Source: Nemertoderma westbladi (Eukaryota > Xenacoelomorpha > Nemertodermatida > Nemertodermatidae). Taken from it: a stretch of DNA of 40,240 bases. The position numbers and the translations under genes were made by a program. Every line of letters begins with the position of its first letter. Position 1 is the first letter of the stretch. Shown one piece after another: positions 1 to 10,138 of this stretch. The notes under the pieces were generated by a model. The model did not search any database. It worked only from the letters and a program-made list of their open reading frames with translations, and had not been told where the DNA came from. Location: NCBI GenBank assembly GCA_032718475.1, contig JAUCBJ010006550.1, forward strand, positions 1-40,240, read 5' to 3'.

Positions 1-881
1 CCCCAGAATAATATTTATTACAGTACAACGTTGACTGATTGAAGATCAATAATCCGCCCATTTACCTACTGTAGGTGAAAAATGCAAATCGTATTGACCG
101 CTAGCCCATTTACTAAGCTGTAAATAATGTCAATTTTAACAATAAAAATTTTTAAATAAGACATTGTTTATTTTAGTTTCTATGGTAGACCTACTATAGT
201 TTCCTAACATTTTTATTGGTAGCTAGTGTTTTTACAAAACAAATATTTATTTTAGATTCTATGGTGCTAGATAGATAGTGTTTTCGATGGTAGCTATACC
301 GGTTGTGATTCATTCCAAAGATTATAACTATTTTACTCTCAATATTTTTACTCTCAATATTTTTATCTCGATATTTTTCATGTCTCGATACTTGCATTAT
401 TCGATGCCTTGTGCAAAATTTTCCGGCATGAAATTTTGAAAATCCAATAATAATATACTGTATATATATTATTATTATTATCAACAGTACATGAATTCCA
501 CGATAACGGAATTACATTTCGCAAGTAATTTTCAGATTCACAAGGGTGGATATGTATCTTCCTCAAAAGTATATTCAATGCGACTGGTGTGAGGGGAAAG
601 ATAATTCTATATTTAGTTATGGAAATCGAAAAAAAGTAGTCAAAATTTAATTTCATTACTGTATATTTGTTGTTTAAAAAATCGTCACGGTAATTACACG
701 GCAAAACGAATATAAAAAACTGGTGTTTTGTAAACAATAATTGCTGCGAATTGGATGCAAATTTGAGTTGTAAAACTTACTTGTAGTACTTCCTAATATT
801 TGCTGCTCACTTTCATAAAACTATTATAATTAATAAATTTAACAATTTCTAGTTTCAAAGGTTTCTGATCGTAACGGTAAT
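1..881. other. AT-rich non-coding DNA, no gene seen
   Basis: No coding region or RNA gene is supported here; the short ORFs look random, with composition following the AT-rich background. The only structure is a small tandem repeat at about 334-378, three copies of a roughly 15-bp unit of the type ACTCTCAATATTTTT. Confidence 0.6.
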
Positions 882-1272
882 TACACGTTCGTGGGGCCTT
901 CGCGCAGCACGAGGCCCAGTTATGAGATACAAATTAAAATTGTGTGACTGTATCACAAAATCAGGTTATGAGAGATTAACCCACACCACCAATTAATCAA
1001 AGAAAGGGGGACAGTACGTGTTCACCCCTTTTAATCTGCACCCCCCCCCCCCTCCCCCCCCCCCACCAATACATAACCACGACATCTACCACCCACGGTA
1101 GGGTAGCACGAACTTATTTCCAAACGCACGTTCAATATGCAAAGCCAGGTGGTTTATAGGAATATAATCAATGCAGTACTCGTCTTCATTATAAGCCTCT
1201 TTGCGTTCGACCTGTTTTGTATTAAAATATATTTATTAAACGCAGTCTGACGCTCTTTATAATAATAATACC
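882..1272 (+). repeat. interspersed repeat R1, copy 1
   Basis: This stretch matches a second copy of the same repeat at 34241-34488 plus 37681-37935, which LINE A later split. Shared landmarks in order are CGTTCGTGGGGCC, CTGTATCACAAAAT, GAAAGGGGGACAGTA, TTTTAATCTGCA followed by poly-C, GAAGCCAGGT-like sequence, ATAGGAATATAATCAA, and ACTCGTCTTCATTAT with an AAACGCAG(T/A)CTGACG end. I see no coding capacity. It could be a non-autonomous DNA transposon or a SINE-like element; no clear A/B boxes or terminal repeats settle this. Confidence 0.75.
1041..1064 (+). repeat. poly-C tract in R1
   Basis: C12-T-C11 run. The R1 copy at 34 kb has a 17-C run at the homologous place (34385-34401), so the tract is part of the repeat. 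Confidence 0.9.
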
Positions 1273-1405
1273 TAGGGATGCCAGCTTCCAGACTTTCAAT
1301 CTTTACTGCCGCGCAAACCCCGCAGAGGAAGTTTTGGTTTGAGAGATCAAGCCCATCGGCAATTGGTGTTTCAATTTCGGTCCAGGAACTCTGACAATGG
1401 GAGCA

Positions 1406-1693
1406 TTACATCTTAGCTGTGGTCCATTCCCGTGGTTTCGGCTTCCTTTTATTCGTCCCAATGACAGATTCTTCTGAAGACGTTCGATTCGCTTTCAGTT
1501 TATTGCTGGCGTTTGTGTTTTGAAGTTGTATTCGAGTGGACAGTCGCGCCGGTTTCGAGGTAACCATACCGATGAGCGTTGATAAGCAAGTGATAAGCGT
1601 TGGTTTTGTTGAGTGCCGGTATTCATCTTCTCTCACCTCTTCAATGTCAGATGTTGCAAATACTGATAACACGAATAACGGTATATATTTCAA
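1406..1693 (-). CDS. candidate small secreted-peptide ORF, unrecognised
   Basis: A 95-residue minus-strand ORF starts MKYIPLFVLSVFATS, which has a positive N-terminus, a hydrophobic core and a plausible signal-peptidase site before the acidic DIEEVRED stretch. The rest is polar and basic, with dibasic sites (KRK near residue 82), no further membrane segment and no cysteine pattern. The surrounding 1290-1640 block is richer in GC than its flanks, which can mark an exon. A GAG|GTGAGA donor-like site lies just after codon 19, so only the first part may be exonic. I do not recognise the protein. It may equally be a chance ORF. Confidence 0.2.
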   Translation of the reverse strand: MKYIPLFVLSVFATSDIEEVREDEYRHSTKPTLITCLSTLIGMVTSKPARLSTRIQLQNTNASNKLKANRTSSEESVIGTNKRKPKPREWTTAKM

Positions 1694-1699
1694 TACTTG

Positions 1700-2190
1700 T
1701 CAATAGTAATATATATAATTTAGATAACTATTTTATATCTGTACTGTTGAGCAAACTCTACATAAATTCCAACCTGTGTATTGCCGGTAGTGCTGCACAG
1801 CCGGCAATACAGCAATACGATGTACCGTGCCAATGACTGAATGATTATCGGTAACTATCTAAACTATTACTGTATTATATTATTATTACCGGTGCCGGTA
1901 CTGGGCTAATTAGGCCTAAACTATAATCACCGCAAGGGTTGGCTGGGCCATGTTTAATTAGATTACATGATATGGCATGTCTGCAGTGTATGGTACCGGC
2001 TGACCAGTATTGCAGTATTGACTGATTGCAGGATTCTCGATTCAGGGAATGAGTACAGCCTGACAGTACCGGTACACATGGTACATGCAGAATTGCAAAA
2101 TTTGTCAGAAACCCAGCTGATATATCCTACAGTAATAATAATTTAACGCATTTTAAATTTGGATAAATAAATTTATTATAACTGCAATAA
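1700..2190. other. non-coding DNA rich in ACCGGT and AGGCCT palindromes
   Basis: No gene seen. The stretch carries several GTACCGG/ACCGGTAC-type words and short AT tracts, the same word usage as the BEL leader around 8.0-10.0 kb. Confidence 0.5.
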
Positions 2191-2202
2191 CAGTTACACT
2201 GA

Positions 2203-2412
2203 TGCTGCACGAAGGCCCCACGCAAATTCTACTTGGAAAATTTTCAAACTTTTGCCAAACAACATGTGTACCAAGTTTGGGTAGATTTCATCAAGGATTG
2301 GCCGAGTTATTAACGTTTAAAATAAAATACTGAAAAAAACGCGACAGAACGACAGGTTGATTAATGGTACCACTACGCTAAGGCTCACTCACTTCGTGGC
2401 TCGCCCCACAAA
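2203..2412 (-). repeat. repeat fragment sharing an inverted 20-mer with R1
   Basis: Bases 2203-2222 are the reverse complement of 890-909 with one mismatch (CGTGGGGCCTTCG-GCAGCA). Further on, CTTCGTGGCTCGCCCCAC (about 2390-2407) resembles the same GC-rich motif again. This could be the other end of an element bounded near 890 and 2222, or simply a related repeat in the opposite orientation. Confidence 0.4.
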
Positions 2413-3314
2413 ACTAAACGTCACGGAATTACGGTGCGAATTTTTAACCTAATTTACCCTGCAAAACTGTAAAACTTTTAATTTACGATTTTGAGCAAAA
2501 TTTCTTCGATTATAGCAGCCTAACTTCGGGTTAGGACTGTACAGTCATTCTGCCTAATTTGAGACATGGATCCAAACGTGAGACAAATTCAATATCAACT
2601 TCAAGGGGCTCCTATAGCCAAATAATTACAGATCTTTTGTCTCAAATAAAGGCTGTAAGAACCTAACAAGATTCTCCGTAATATTTATTAGGTTATTTCA
2701 TGTTAGTTATTAAAAAAAATTACAATTGAATTTCTTGTCTCACATTGTGTCACAACAGTCCAGTGTTTACATTTTTACACAGAACCCAACGAAGTTCAAA
2801 ACCTGTCTCTTATATGGACCAATGACTGTATGTAGCTGTGTAGGGTTGCCATAGGCCTACACCCAGCTACCATTACATGAAATCATTGAAGACAGCCGAA
2901 CAGACCTGCCACAACCTAGGAAAACAGAGATACTACTACCAGTAGGCCTACTGTAACCATTCAATTACAGCGGAGTACTTGATTACTAGCAAAAATATAT
3001 TATTTGTTATATGTTTATTAATATGCTATTTATTGACTCTCGTTTATTGTTTTGGTTATAATAACTTGTCACTGTAACCTGCTCCATGCCCTTAAAATCT
3101 CAGGAACTAACGATATTGATTGGCTGTGGTAGTTTTATTAGGATGTCTATAATGTCTTGTACCATTGCACGAGCATGGCAGTTTGGAAGTTTTAATTGGA
3201 TTAACTAATTGAGGGTAACCAAAATACTAAACCATTTTTGAGTCCAGTTACATCTCGTCAGTCTTTACATGAAATATCTTTCAACCAAATATCTTTGAGA
3301 CATTAGATCTTTAC

Positions 3315-3435
3315 AGAACTAGGACCTAACGTCGCAGGGCCTAATGTCTATTGAACCTAACATCACGTCACGTCATGACCTATCAAATATTGGACCTAAA
3401 GTCGCTGGACCTAAAGTCGCAAGACCTAATGTCAA
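3315..3435 (+). repeat. degenerate 15-bp tandem repeat
   Basis: About seven imperfect copies of GGACCTAAAGTCGCA-like units are seen (AGGACCTAACGTCGC, GGGCCTAATGTC, GGACCTAAAGTCGCT, GGACCTAAAGTCGCA, AGACCTAATGTC). No coding role is apparent. Confidence 0.7.
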
Positions 3436-3530
3436 CGTCTAACCTTAATGCAGTAGTGATGCAGAACATCCAAGGTCCCCGTTTGAATTTAAATAACCCG
3501 CAATATTCAAATAACTAATCAATGGGATAA

Positions 3531-3590
3531 GTAATTCCGTTACACAGTGTAATTCCGTTACCCAAATATGTAATTCCGTTACACTGTTTG
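3531..3590 (+). repeat. short tandem repeat, three copies of GTAATTCCGTTAC
   Basis: Three copies of GTAATTCCGTTAC occur in about 60 bp. Reverse-complement-like relatives (GTAACGGAATTAC) occur near 3730, so the word also recurs in inverted orientation. Confidence 0.7.
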
Positions 3591-4793
3591 TAGCCTTCTG
3601 TGACGTTGCAGATATTCCACTGATCGGTGAAATGGTAGCTCTGGTAACCAATGCAAAGATTATTGAACATTAAATATCTGATGGTAGTAATACCAACTAA
3701 TGTAATTCCAAGAAAAATATAACATTTTCGTAACGGAATTACAAAATTCGCAAGGGTGTATCTATTTTTTTTTGAAATTTAAAAAAAATATAGAAATCAC
3801 AAGATATTAGATGCGTGACCTTTGTAATCGTGAGTAGGAAGGCCAAAGAGAAATGTTTTACTGTTCTATTGACCTAGACATGTGATTATTATGAGAAAAA
3901 GACACATAAACTTCACAAATAATCGCAAATAGAAAGTAGAAAATTTTGAAATATTTTGCCAAAAGTTTCAGAGGCTATAAAAATTCACCCAAGGAAGCAA
4001 TTTCTGTAATATAACCATTTTTGAGAACCTAAATGTTTACAGTTTCGACTCATGGGAAAAAAATTTGGATTAGAAAAAGTTACTTTTTTTGTTCCTTGGT
4101 TGACATTTTCGTGGAATTCATGAGTAACTAGAAATCTCAAACTTATATTTTTCGCAAATGGGTGAAAAATTTGCTGCTAGCACCAAATTTTGAATCCCTA
4201 CAAATATACATCAATTGATTGTGTCACCTTGTTTCTTGCGTTATACGGGTTTATGAGGGTCCTAAATCAGATGAAATCAATAAAACAGCACTGGGCATCT
4301 AAAACTTGTTCTTTTTGTTGATGGTACGAAATTTGGTGCGAGCACCAAAATTTGCTATAATATTACGCCGAAAAATACCAGTAGCAATGATCTGGAAAAT
4401 TAGAAATGTATTCCATTAGAAACAGTAACCCAATAAACCTGAAAATGTGATTTTATAGCATCGTAAGTCAATTAAAATTTTTGTATTCAAACTGAAAAGT
4501 TCTGGTTACTTATTATTTTCCTTTTATGATTCTGTAGAGGACTAAAACTGCCACTTATAGTAATCAGCTCATAGTTGAAAATAATTGTAACTTTAAAATT
4601 TTTCAAAAATTGCGAATTTTCGAAAATGTTCACTATTTGAAATTTTTGTGCTGAGCTGCAAAATACCTTTTTTTCGATAACTTTTTTCGAAATTTTTATC
4701 CGTTCTAATTCAGACTAGTGAAATCTACGTACATACAAACAAGAAATGAGTCGTTTTCGTTAACATTAGTATATTTTAGAGGGCGGTCGGGGC

Positions 4794-4820
4794 GGGGGGG
4801 GGGGGGGGGGGGGGGGGGGG
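4794..4820 (+). repeat. poly-G tract (27 G)
   Basis: An uninterrupted run of 27 G follows GGGCGGTCGGGGC. It is a potential G-quadruplex and a place where sequencing or assembly length may be unreliable. Confidence 0.9.
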
Positions 4821-5146
4821 TTCAGTATGAACCCTACCGCGGTATTTGTACAACATTGTATAGCCCGCGGTACTACAGTAAGAGGGTTAAAGTAAGAGGG
4901 TAAGAGAGATGTTTTAGGTTCAATCTGGGAGCGGCACAGTTCTAATTCTTAAATGGTCCGCGCACCCTTCGACATGGAGTCCAGTTTCTGCTGGGGAGTA
5001 GAAAATAAATTTTGTATAATGAACGAGTGTTCCACCGTGCGAGTTAGAGTGGTGTCCTCCCACTCTTACAGGTAACATCCAAGAGAGAAGATAATTAATT
5101 AATTGCTCAGATGTTCTTCTTTGATGTTCACCGACAACTTTCGCAT

Positions 5147-5219
5147 GCGGTGATAGCTCAGTTGGGAGAGCGCTAGACTGAAGATCTAGAGGTCCCTGGT
5201 TCGATCCCGGGTCACCGCA
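5147..5219 (+). tRNA. tRNA-Phe (anticodon GAA)
   Basis: The 73-nt sequence folds as a full cloverleaf. The acceptor stem pairs GCGGTGA (5147-5153) with TCACCGC (5212-5218), with discriminator A5219. The D arm is GCTC/GAGC, the anticodon stem CTAGA/TCTAG, and the loop CTGAAGA carries GAA at 5180-5182. The T arm is CCTGG/CCGGG with one G-U pair and loop TTCGATC. Internal promoters match well (A box TAGCTCAGTTGGG, B box GGTTCGATCC). There is no intron and CCA is not encoded. The acceptor starts GCGG where metazoan tRNA-Phe, as I recall, usually starts GCCG; the change is compensated on the other strand, so pairing is kept. Confidence 0.95.
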
Positions 5220-5225
5220 TTTTTT
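5220..5225 (+). terminator. Pol III terminator of tRNA-Phe
   Basis: Six T residues follow the discriminator base directly, as expected for RNA polymerase III termination. This supports an intact transcription unit. Confidence 0.85.
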
Positions 5226-5525
5226 AATTTCATTTCATATTTTTTATATACTACTAATAAAATAATAGCTGTCTCAATAAAGTCATGACTGTCCCCACCA
5301 TTCCTATTCCCAACATGTGGTGGCCAAAGAAACCAGGAGCTAACACTGGATTATCTTCACCCTGCAAATCGGAGGCGGCTCCATTGTTAGTTAAGCGAAT
5401 GCGGCTGAGTGTAAGATTGGTGGGACTAATGAGACATTTCCTAATGTTGTGTACGGTAGGTTCTAATTTTAGATGTGTTAATTGAACTTTTTTTGTGTAT
5501 GTGCAGTACAGATATTTGATGTCCC
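5226..5525. other. unrecognised DNA between tRNA and minisatellite
   Basis: A 66-codon plus-strand frame (5285-5485) and a longer minus-strand frame cross this stretch. The block at 5285-5480 has more even base composition than its flanks and could be a relic of a coding element, but I recognise no domain in either strand. The minus-strand frame owes its length to the 21-bp repeat that follows. Confidence 0.3.
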
Positions 5526-5720
5526 CAGCATAGACTCTCATAGAATAGCTAGACTCCCATAGGATAGCTATAGACTCCCATAGGATTGCTATAGACTCCC
5601 ATAGGATATCTAAAGACTCCCATAGGACAGCTATAGACTCCCATAGGATAGCTATAGACTCCCATAGGATAGCTACATACTCCCATAGGATAGCTACAGA
5701 CTCCCATAGGAGTGCTATAA
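5526..5720 (+). repeat. 21-bp minisatellite, about nine copies
   Basis: The unit TAGACTCCCATAGGATAGCTA is repeated about nine times with few substitutions. Because 21 is a multiple of three, all frames stay open; the minus strand reads as a repeating LWESIAI heptapeptide. That translation is a by-product of the unit length, with no independent sign of coding. Confidence 0.9.
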
Positions 5721-5795
5721 ATAATCGAAAATTGGGTTTCCTTTTTATTCTATGGCACACCAAAATCATGGGGGGGGGCCAGCAAAGCCCTGCAC

Positions 5796-6071
5796 ATGCC
5801 TTCCCTTTACGTACCGGTTTCGTGTCAAAATGTTGGTCATCTTGGAGTTATGAAAATTCCAACACTAGAAGCAGCCTGCTCCAATTATTTGAGGAGCCAC
5901 TGGGCTCCCTATAATATTTTATTTTCATCCGCAAGCTATAGATCAATAAGGTACTTGGCTGAATATCATAGACTTCTTGAGCGTGTAGGGTGTGTTACTG
6001 TAACATCATCCCATCATTATTATGATGGTCGAATGACAACCGTAGATCATAATCCACAGTCATTAAAATAA
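5796..6071 (+). CDS. unrecognised ORF, possible exon or element relic
   Basis: A 91-codon frame reads MPSLYVPVSCQNVGHLG at its start and has a protein-like mix of residues (YLRSHWAPYN, YLAEYHRLLERVG). It stops before a second 66-codon frame at 6097-6297 that carries four cysteines and GTNVHYVWSYDIYNNCHRD. I recognise neither. They might be neighbouring pieces of one decayed element. No convincing splice sites tie them to a gene. Confidence 0.2.
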   Translation: MPSLYVPVSCQNVGHLGVMKIPTLEAACSNYLRSHWAPYNILFSSASYRSIRYLAEYHRLLERVGCVTVTSSHHYYDGRMTTVDHNPQSLK

Positions 6072-6096
6072 TAATCTATATTATTATAAAAGAAGA

Positions 6097-6297
6097 ATGA
6101 TACAGCTACAAGTGTGTCACCCTGGAGGACATACAATAACGTATGGATCTGTATCTCCAACTGTGACAAACAGAACTGAGTTGAAACAAAGATGTGGAAC
6201 AAATGTACATTATGTATGGTCATATGATATTTATAATAATTGCCACAGGGATCGCATATGCGGCGTGCTTGCTGAACATATATTATCGGAAGACTAA
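6097..6297 (+). CDS. unrecognised short ORF
   Basis: The 66-codon frame starts MIQLQVCHPGGH and contains cysteines at about residues 7, 33, 49 and 55. Composition looks more protein-like than nearby random frames, but no family is recognised. See the preceding frame for a possible common origin. Confidence 0.15.
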   Translation: MIQLQVCHPGGHTITYGSVSPTVTNRTELKQRCGTNVHYVWSYDIYNNCHRDRICGVLAEHILSED

Positions 6298-6309
6298 ATT
6301 TAAGGCCAT

Positions 6310-6809
6310 TACATCAAGATGTCTAAAGTTTCTTTTTTGATAAATTTTCAATTCTCCTTATATGCGCCTTAACAAGTTCTACCATAATTTTTCATAATTC
6401 TAACTAAGTATAGAAAGATTAATATTACAAGCGCGAATTGAAAAAATGCCATTATTACTATAAGTGGTCACGTATCGATTTAATACATAAATCATCTTCA
6501 GCCAAATATAACTCTAAAGTACAAAAAGTTTACATTAAAATCTTAGATAGAAATACTGTATAATAATGTAATGTAATAATGAAATAATGTAACAAACTAA
6601 GTAATAAGATAATATGAAATTGTAGTAGGTGAGAACAACTGAAATATTTAAGTAAAATATTGCACGGTACCAACAACAAACTCAGGGATTAGTAGGCCAA
6701 GGTACAAACAGTATAGTACAGTATGTAAGATATAATGGTACAGTAGGGCATTCTAAAATAATAGTTGGGCGAAAGAGGTACTTTGAAAATTTAGAGTAGG
6801 TCTGCACTT
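6310..6809. other. AT-rich flank of the BEL LTR, no gene seen
   Basis: Simple AT-rich DNA with short TAATAATG-like runs near 6560. It ends at TCTGCACTT directly before the LTR start TGTAAAAG. Confidence 0.6.
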
Positions 6810-7955
6810 TGTAAAAGCTTTTGCGTAATTAGCCGGTTATTTTCCCCGTAAAGTACTCTGTAGTTGGTTTACTGGGCATAAAAAGGCCGTGTCCTTACTG
6901 TACTGGTGTTTTAGAGGACATAAAAGCCATTTCTTCTGTATTTGTACTTTAGAGGACATAATCCGCAATTTCGGGACGCAATAAGCTCGATACTCTTGAA
7001 AACAGTGTCGCTACCATGACGACGGCGAACAGCTGATATTGCCACGTCGACGTTTCTTTGTTTCTTTGTTCTCTTGTTGTTCAGTTGACCAATCAGAGCG
7101 TTTTTTGTCTCTGTGTTGGAGGTGGATACAGAAACTCAGGAATTCAGTATTATATTTGCCCAAAGCCTAAGAACATCGGCTTTTGGCACCTCCGTGTTTC
7201 AGTCTTTAGCTTTACATTAGTAGGCTTAATTATAGAACGTATATCTGTTATCAAACCAATTATACTCACTTAATAATCATTTATACCTTAACTTTACTGC
7301 TTTGCTGTTGATTATTCGTTATATTTGTTGATGAAATATTATATCGGAATACTGATCAATAGTCTGACATCCCAATCTTCTTGATATACTAAAGGTTAGA
7401 GAGACCGGTTACAGATAAACGATTGCGACCTATGTTAAGTGGTTTGAAGTGAATCTCATGCTATTTTATAGGCCCGACATGTATTGTCTGTTACTCTCTT
7501 TATACGTGACTAAATTTAGTGAAGGTCGGCAGATTAGTGTGCAGTATTGTGCAGCATTGTGTATGATTGTAACTGATAACAAAGCATCTCCTAAAGAATG
7601 CGCCATATACGTGAATCTATAGCCTTTTCGTTGTGTCTAGTTTAAGTCATAACTCTGTTTACATATTTAGAGCGCCACGTCCTAAAGGAACTGTTAATAT
7701 TTCCCGAAAGTGAATAATATTTGTCAGAGATTATATATTACGATCAGTCGAATAATACAGTAGGCTTACACCATCAATCATTAAGCTCCGAACTCAGTCT
7801 CCCGGGTATATCCAACGGGTGAATGATTGCGCATAGACTGGCTTCGGCTAATGTAGTGTATCAAATACTCGTCATAGGCTAAAGACTATCTATCATCCAA
7901 AAGACATTCTAATTTTGGCAGGTTAAACTGTCAAAGGTCTTCAAAAGCGCAAACA
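6810..7955 (+). mobile_element. LTR of a BEL/Pao retrotransposon (LTR1, presumed 5' LTR)
   Basis: This 1.15-kb block is homologous over its full length to 17287-18455. It begins TGTAAAAGCTTTTGCG and ends GCGCAAACA, the TG...CA ends expected of an LTR. It carries a CCAAT box (GACCAATCAGAGCG, about 7087-7100) and lies on the 5' side of the Gag ORF in the same orientation. Divergence from the second LTR is high by eye (of the order of 10-20 percent, with many indels). The 5 bp before it (CACTT) do not match the 5 bp after the second LTR (ATGTG), so the two are not demonstrably a pair. Confidence 0.8.
7087..7100 (+). promoter_or_regulatory. CCAAT box in LTR1
   Basis: GACCAATCAGAGCG is an NF-Y-type CCAAT motif. 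It is conserved in LTR2 at 17563-17576, where a TATATA box follows about 35 bp downstream; LTR1 has GGATACAG at that place and seems to have lost the TATA. Confidence 0.5.
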
Positions 7956-8235
7956 ATAACAGATATTGCTTCTGGATTGCGGTGTAAGCAATCTAGTCGA
8001 AAGTACCGGTCGACCGGTAACCAGTAGGCCTGACTGCCTGATCATCAGAACCGGTACTTACAGTACAGGTACAGCAGTATTATTCGATTTTTATAATTAT
8101 ATACCGGTAGGCCTTAATAATTAATCAGGGACGGCCGCCCTGGTTTTTTATTGAGATTTTACTTGTTTCTGTCAAGTTTTATTTATTTGTAGGTTAATAT
8201 TGAGCAGAAGGCGTGTAAGCCTGCTCAGATTGTAC

Positions 8236-8809
8236 AGATAATTTGTAGGCTTGACTGTTGGCTAACTGTTGATTAGGTCTGAACGGATTGTAGTGCATGT
8301 AGAGTGTTGTCCGATAAAGAACGGTTAGGAAGTAGGGGCAGCCATCGCTGTAAGGTAAACCCCCATCTAAAGAATAAGTCGTACTACTGGGCTAGAACGC
8401 ATACTACTTAACCATTTCGGAGTCTGCATGTCCTGTGGTTTATTTAGGCTTGATAGTAGTCTGCCATCGTTTGGTCTGTACTTTGTTTGTGTAGTCTGTA
8501 TGGGTAGCGTATAATTTTATTTAGATAATTTGTAGGCTGAATAGTTGTCTGGCTGTTGTTGGGTTTGAGGAAATTTCGGTGTGTGCAAAGCATCTGTCCG
8601 ATAAAGAATGGTTAGGAAGTAGGGGCAGCCATCGCTGTAAGGTAAACCCCCATCTAAAGAATAAGTCGTACTACTGGGTTAGAACGCATACTACTTAGTC
8701 ATTTCGGAGTCTGCATATACCGTAGTTTGTTTAGGCTTGATAGTAGTCTGTCAGTATTTGGTCTGCATTTTGTTTGAATAGTCTGTACGCGTAGCGTAAT
8801 ATTTATTAT
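8236..8809 (+). repeat. 287-bp tandem duplication in the leader
   Basis: Unit 1 starts AGATAATTTGTAGGCT at 8236 and unit 2 starts with the same word at 8523. The two share a nearly identical core running from CCGATAAAGAA through GGGGCAGCCATCGCTGTAAG, CCCCCATCTAAAGAATAAG and ACGCATACTACTTA to TTAGGCTTGATAGTAGTCTG. The unit starts are more diverged than the core. Confidence 0.92.
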
Positions 8810-9760
8810 TCAGAGTTTATGCGATTATTCGCAACATTCATTCCCCAAGTTTGTTCCTACAATAATTGTGTTTGTTATACATACCGCTATAGTTAAATTA
8901 ACCCCGGTACTATACGGGCTGCTTGGCGTAGGTAAAGACTGGTGATTTTGTGCACCGGTCACTCCAGCAGATGCCGTGGTTCTTTTAGCTGTTCAAGTAT
9001 TTTTAACTACTAATTATTTGTTATACAAGTACTTGTACCTAATTTAGGGTTTAGTGTACAGTGCTTTCCGAAAGCAATTAGTGTGTAGGCAGTATATTTG
9101 TGTTGTAAAGTGGTTAATAGGCACGTTGGTTCTGGTAGACCGCGGTAATTAACTTCTAGGTAGGGACACTCCGTGATACATAACGTAGTACCTATAGCGA
9201 TACGGTTATAGGTCGTCAGGCGGTGGTATTTTCCTATCTGGACAGCGCAGTATATTTACTACTACTTATTATTTTCAAATACCGTAGTAACCTGTCCGTT
9301 GTAATAACCAGATATTCTAACCCTTTGTTAGGCTGGTTAGTAGACTTCTTGTAAAATTACCCTAAAAATTTGTATTTGTGTATTTGTAATTAAATTTTGT
9401 ATTTATTTAGAGATTGTAATCTCAACCCGAATTGTACATAATTTGTAGTATTAAGTAACTTAGGTAAATTAGAATTATTTGTTTTAGTGTCTAACAAGTA
9501 GCACTCCACTAAGAGCGCATAGCTTATGTGTAGTGACTCCCCCAGAAATACTAACATTTATTTCAACATTGACAAAACCCATTAAACGGGTATATATATA
9601 TTATAAATCAACTCAAACGATTTATAAATAGTAGGCCTCCCATACAACAATTAGGTCTCAATATCAGTTGGACTACTGCTTGAATAACGGTAATAAAGTA
9701 AGTTAAAGTAACCAAGTAACCCTTAAAATTCAGAAATTCAATTATTCTAAAATAATTGAC

Positions 9761-10005
9761 ATACCGGTATTTACAATAGGCTTATTATATTTATTTCTAT
9801 AAATTTTAGGTTGAAATCATACCGGTATTCTGTAATTAATCTAGTTAATAATTATACTTATATATACTATAAGTGTAAACTGCATACCGGTATCCACGAT
9901 AGGCCTATTATATATTTATATATATTTGTGCTAAAATTATATACCGGTTTCTGTGAGAAACCTAGTCTGCAATAATACTTATATATACCATAAGCATACC
10001 GGTAT
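9761..10005 (+). repeat. about 120-bp tandem repeat with CATACCGGTAT
   Basis: Sub-units A (9761, 9883, 9995) and B (9818, 9939) alternate, each starting (C/T)ATACCGGT, giving an ABABA layout with a 112-122-bp period. A carries ATAGG(C)CT(A)TTATAT and B carries TACTTATATATAC. It ends about 130 bp before the Gag start. Confidence 0.8.
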
Positions 10006-10138
10006 TCTAATATTATATATATCACGCTACACTGAGTAGCAGTATCGGTAATTAATTACTAGGCTAGCAGTTAACACTGAATTACTAGACTTGCTTAGAC
10101 TGTAATATAGCGGTAGACATTCAACTGTGTAAACAAAC

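Larger units (their letters stand above)
2413..5146. other. AT-rich non-coding DNA, no gene seen
   Basis: Apart from the small repeats listed separately (3315-3435, 3531-3590 and the poly-G at 4794) I see no gene. Open frames are short and without recognisable motifs. Runs such as GAAATTTT/AAAATTTT dominate 3900-4700. Confidence 0.55.
7956..10138 (+). other. BEL element leader (5' untranslated region)
   Basis: A 2.2-kb non-coding leader lies between LTR1 and the Gag start, unusually long for a BEL element. A TGGATTGCGGTGTAAGC motif begins about 17 bp after the LTR and is a possible but unproven primer-binding site; I cannot assign the tRNA. The leader holds two tandem duplications (287 bp and about 120 bp, listed separately) and many ACCGGT words. 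No ORF of note is seen. Confidence 0.55.

Noticed and set aside
5254-5769. 171-codon minus-strand frame with repeated LWESIAI
   Set aside because: Its length comes from a 21-bp minisatellite, which keeps any frame open. No domain is seen outside the repeat.
7970-7990. Primer-binding site TGGATTGCGGTGTAAGC
   Set aside because: Not listed as a separate feature: it is about 17 bp from the LTR end and I could not match it to a tRNA 3' end.
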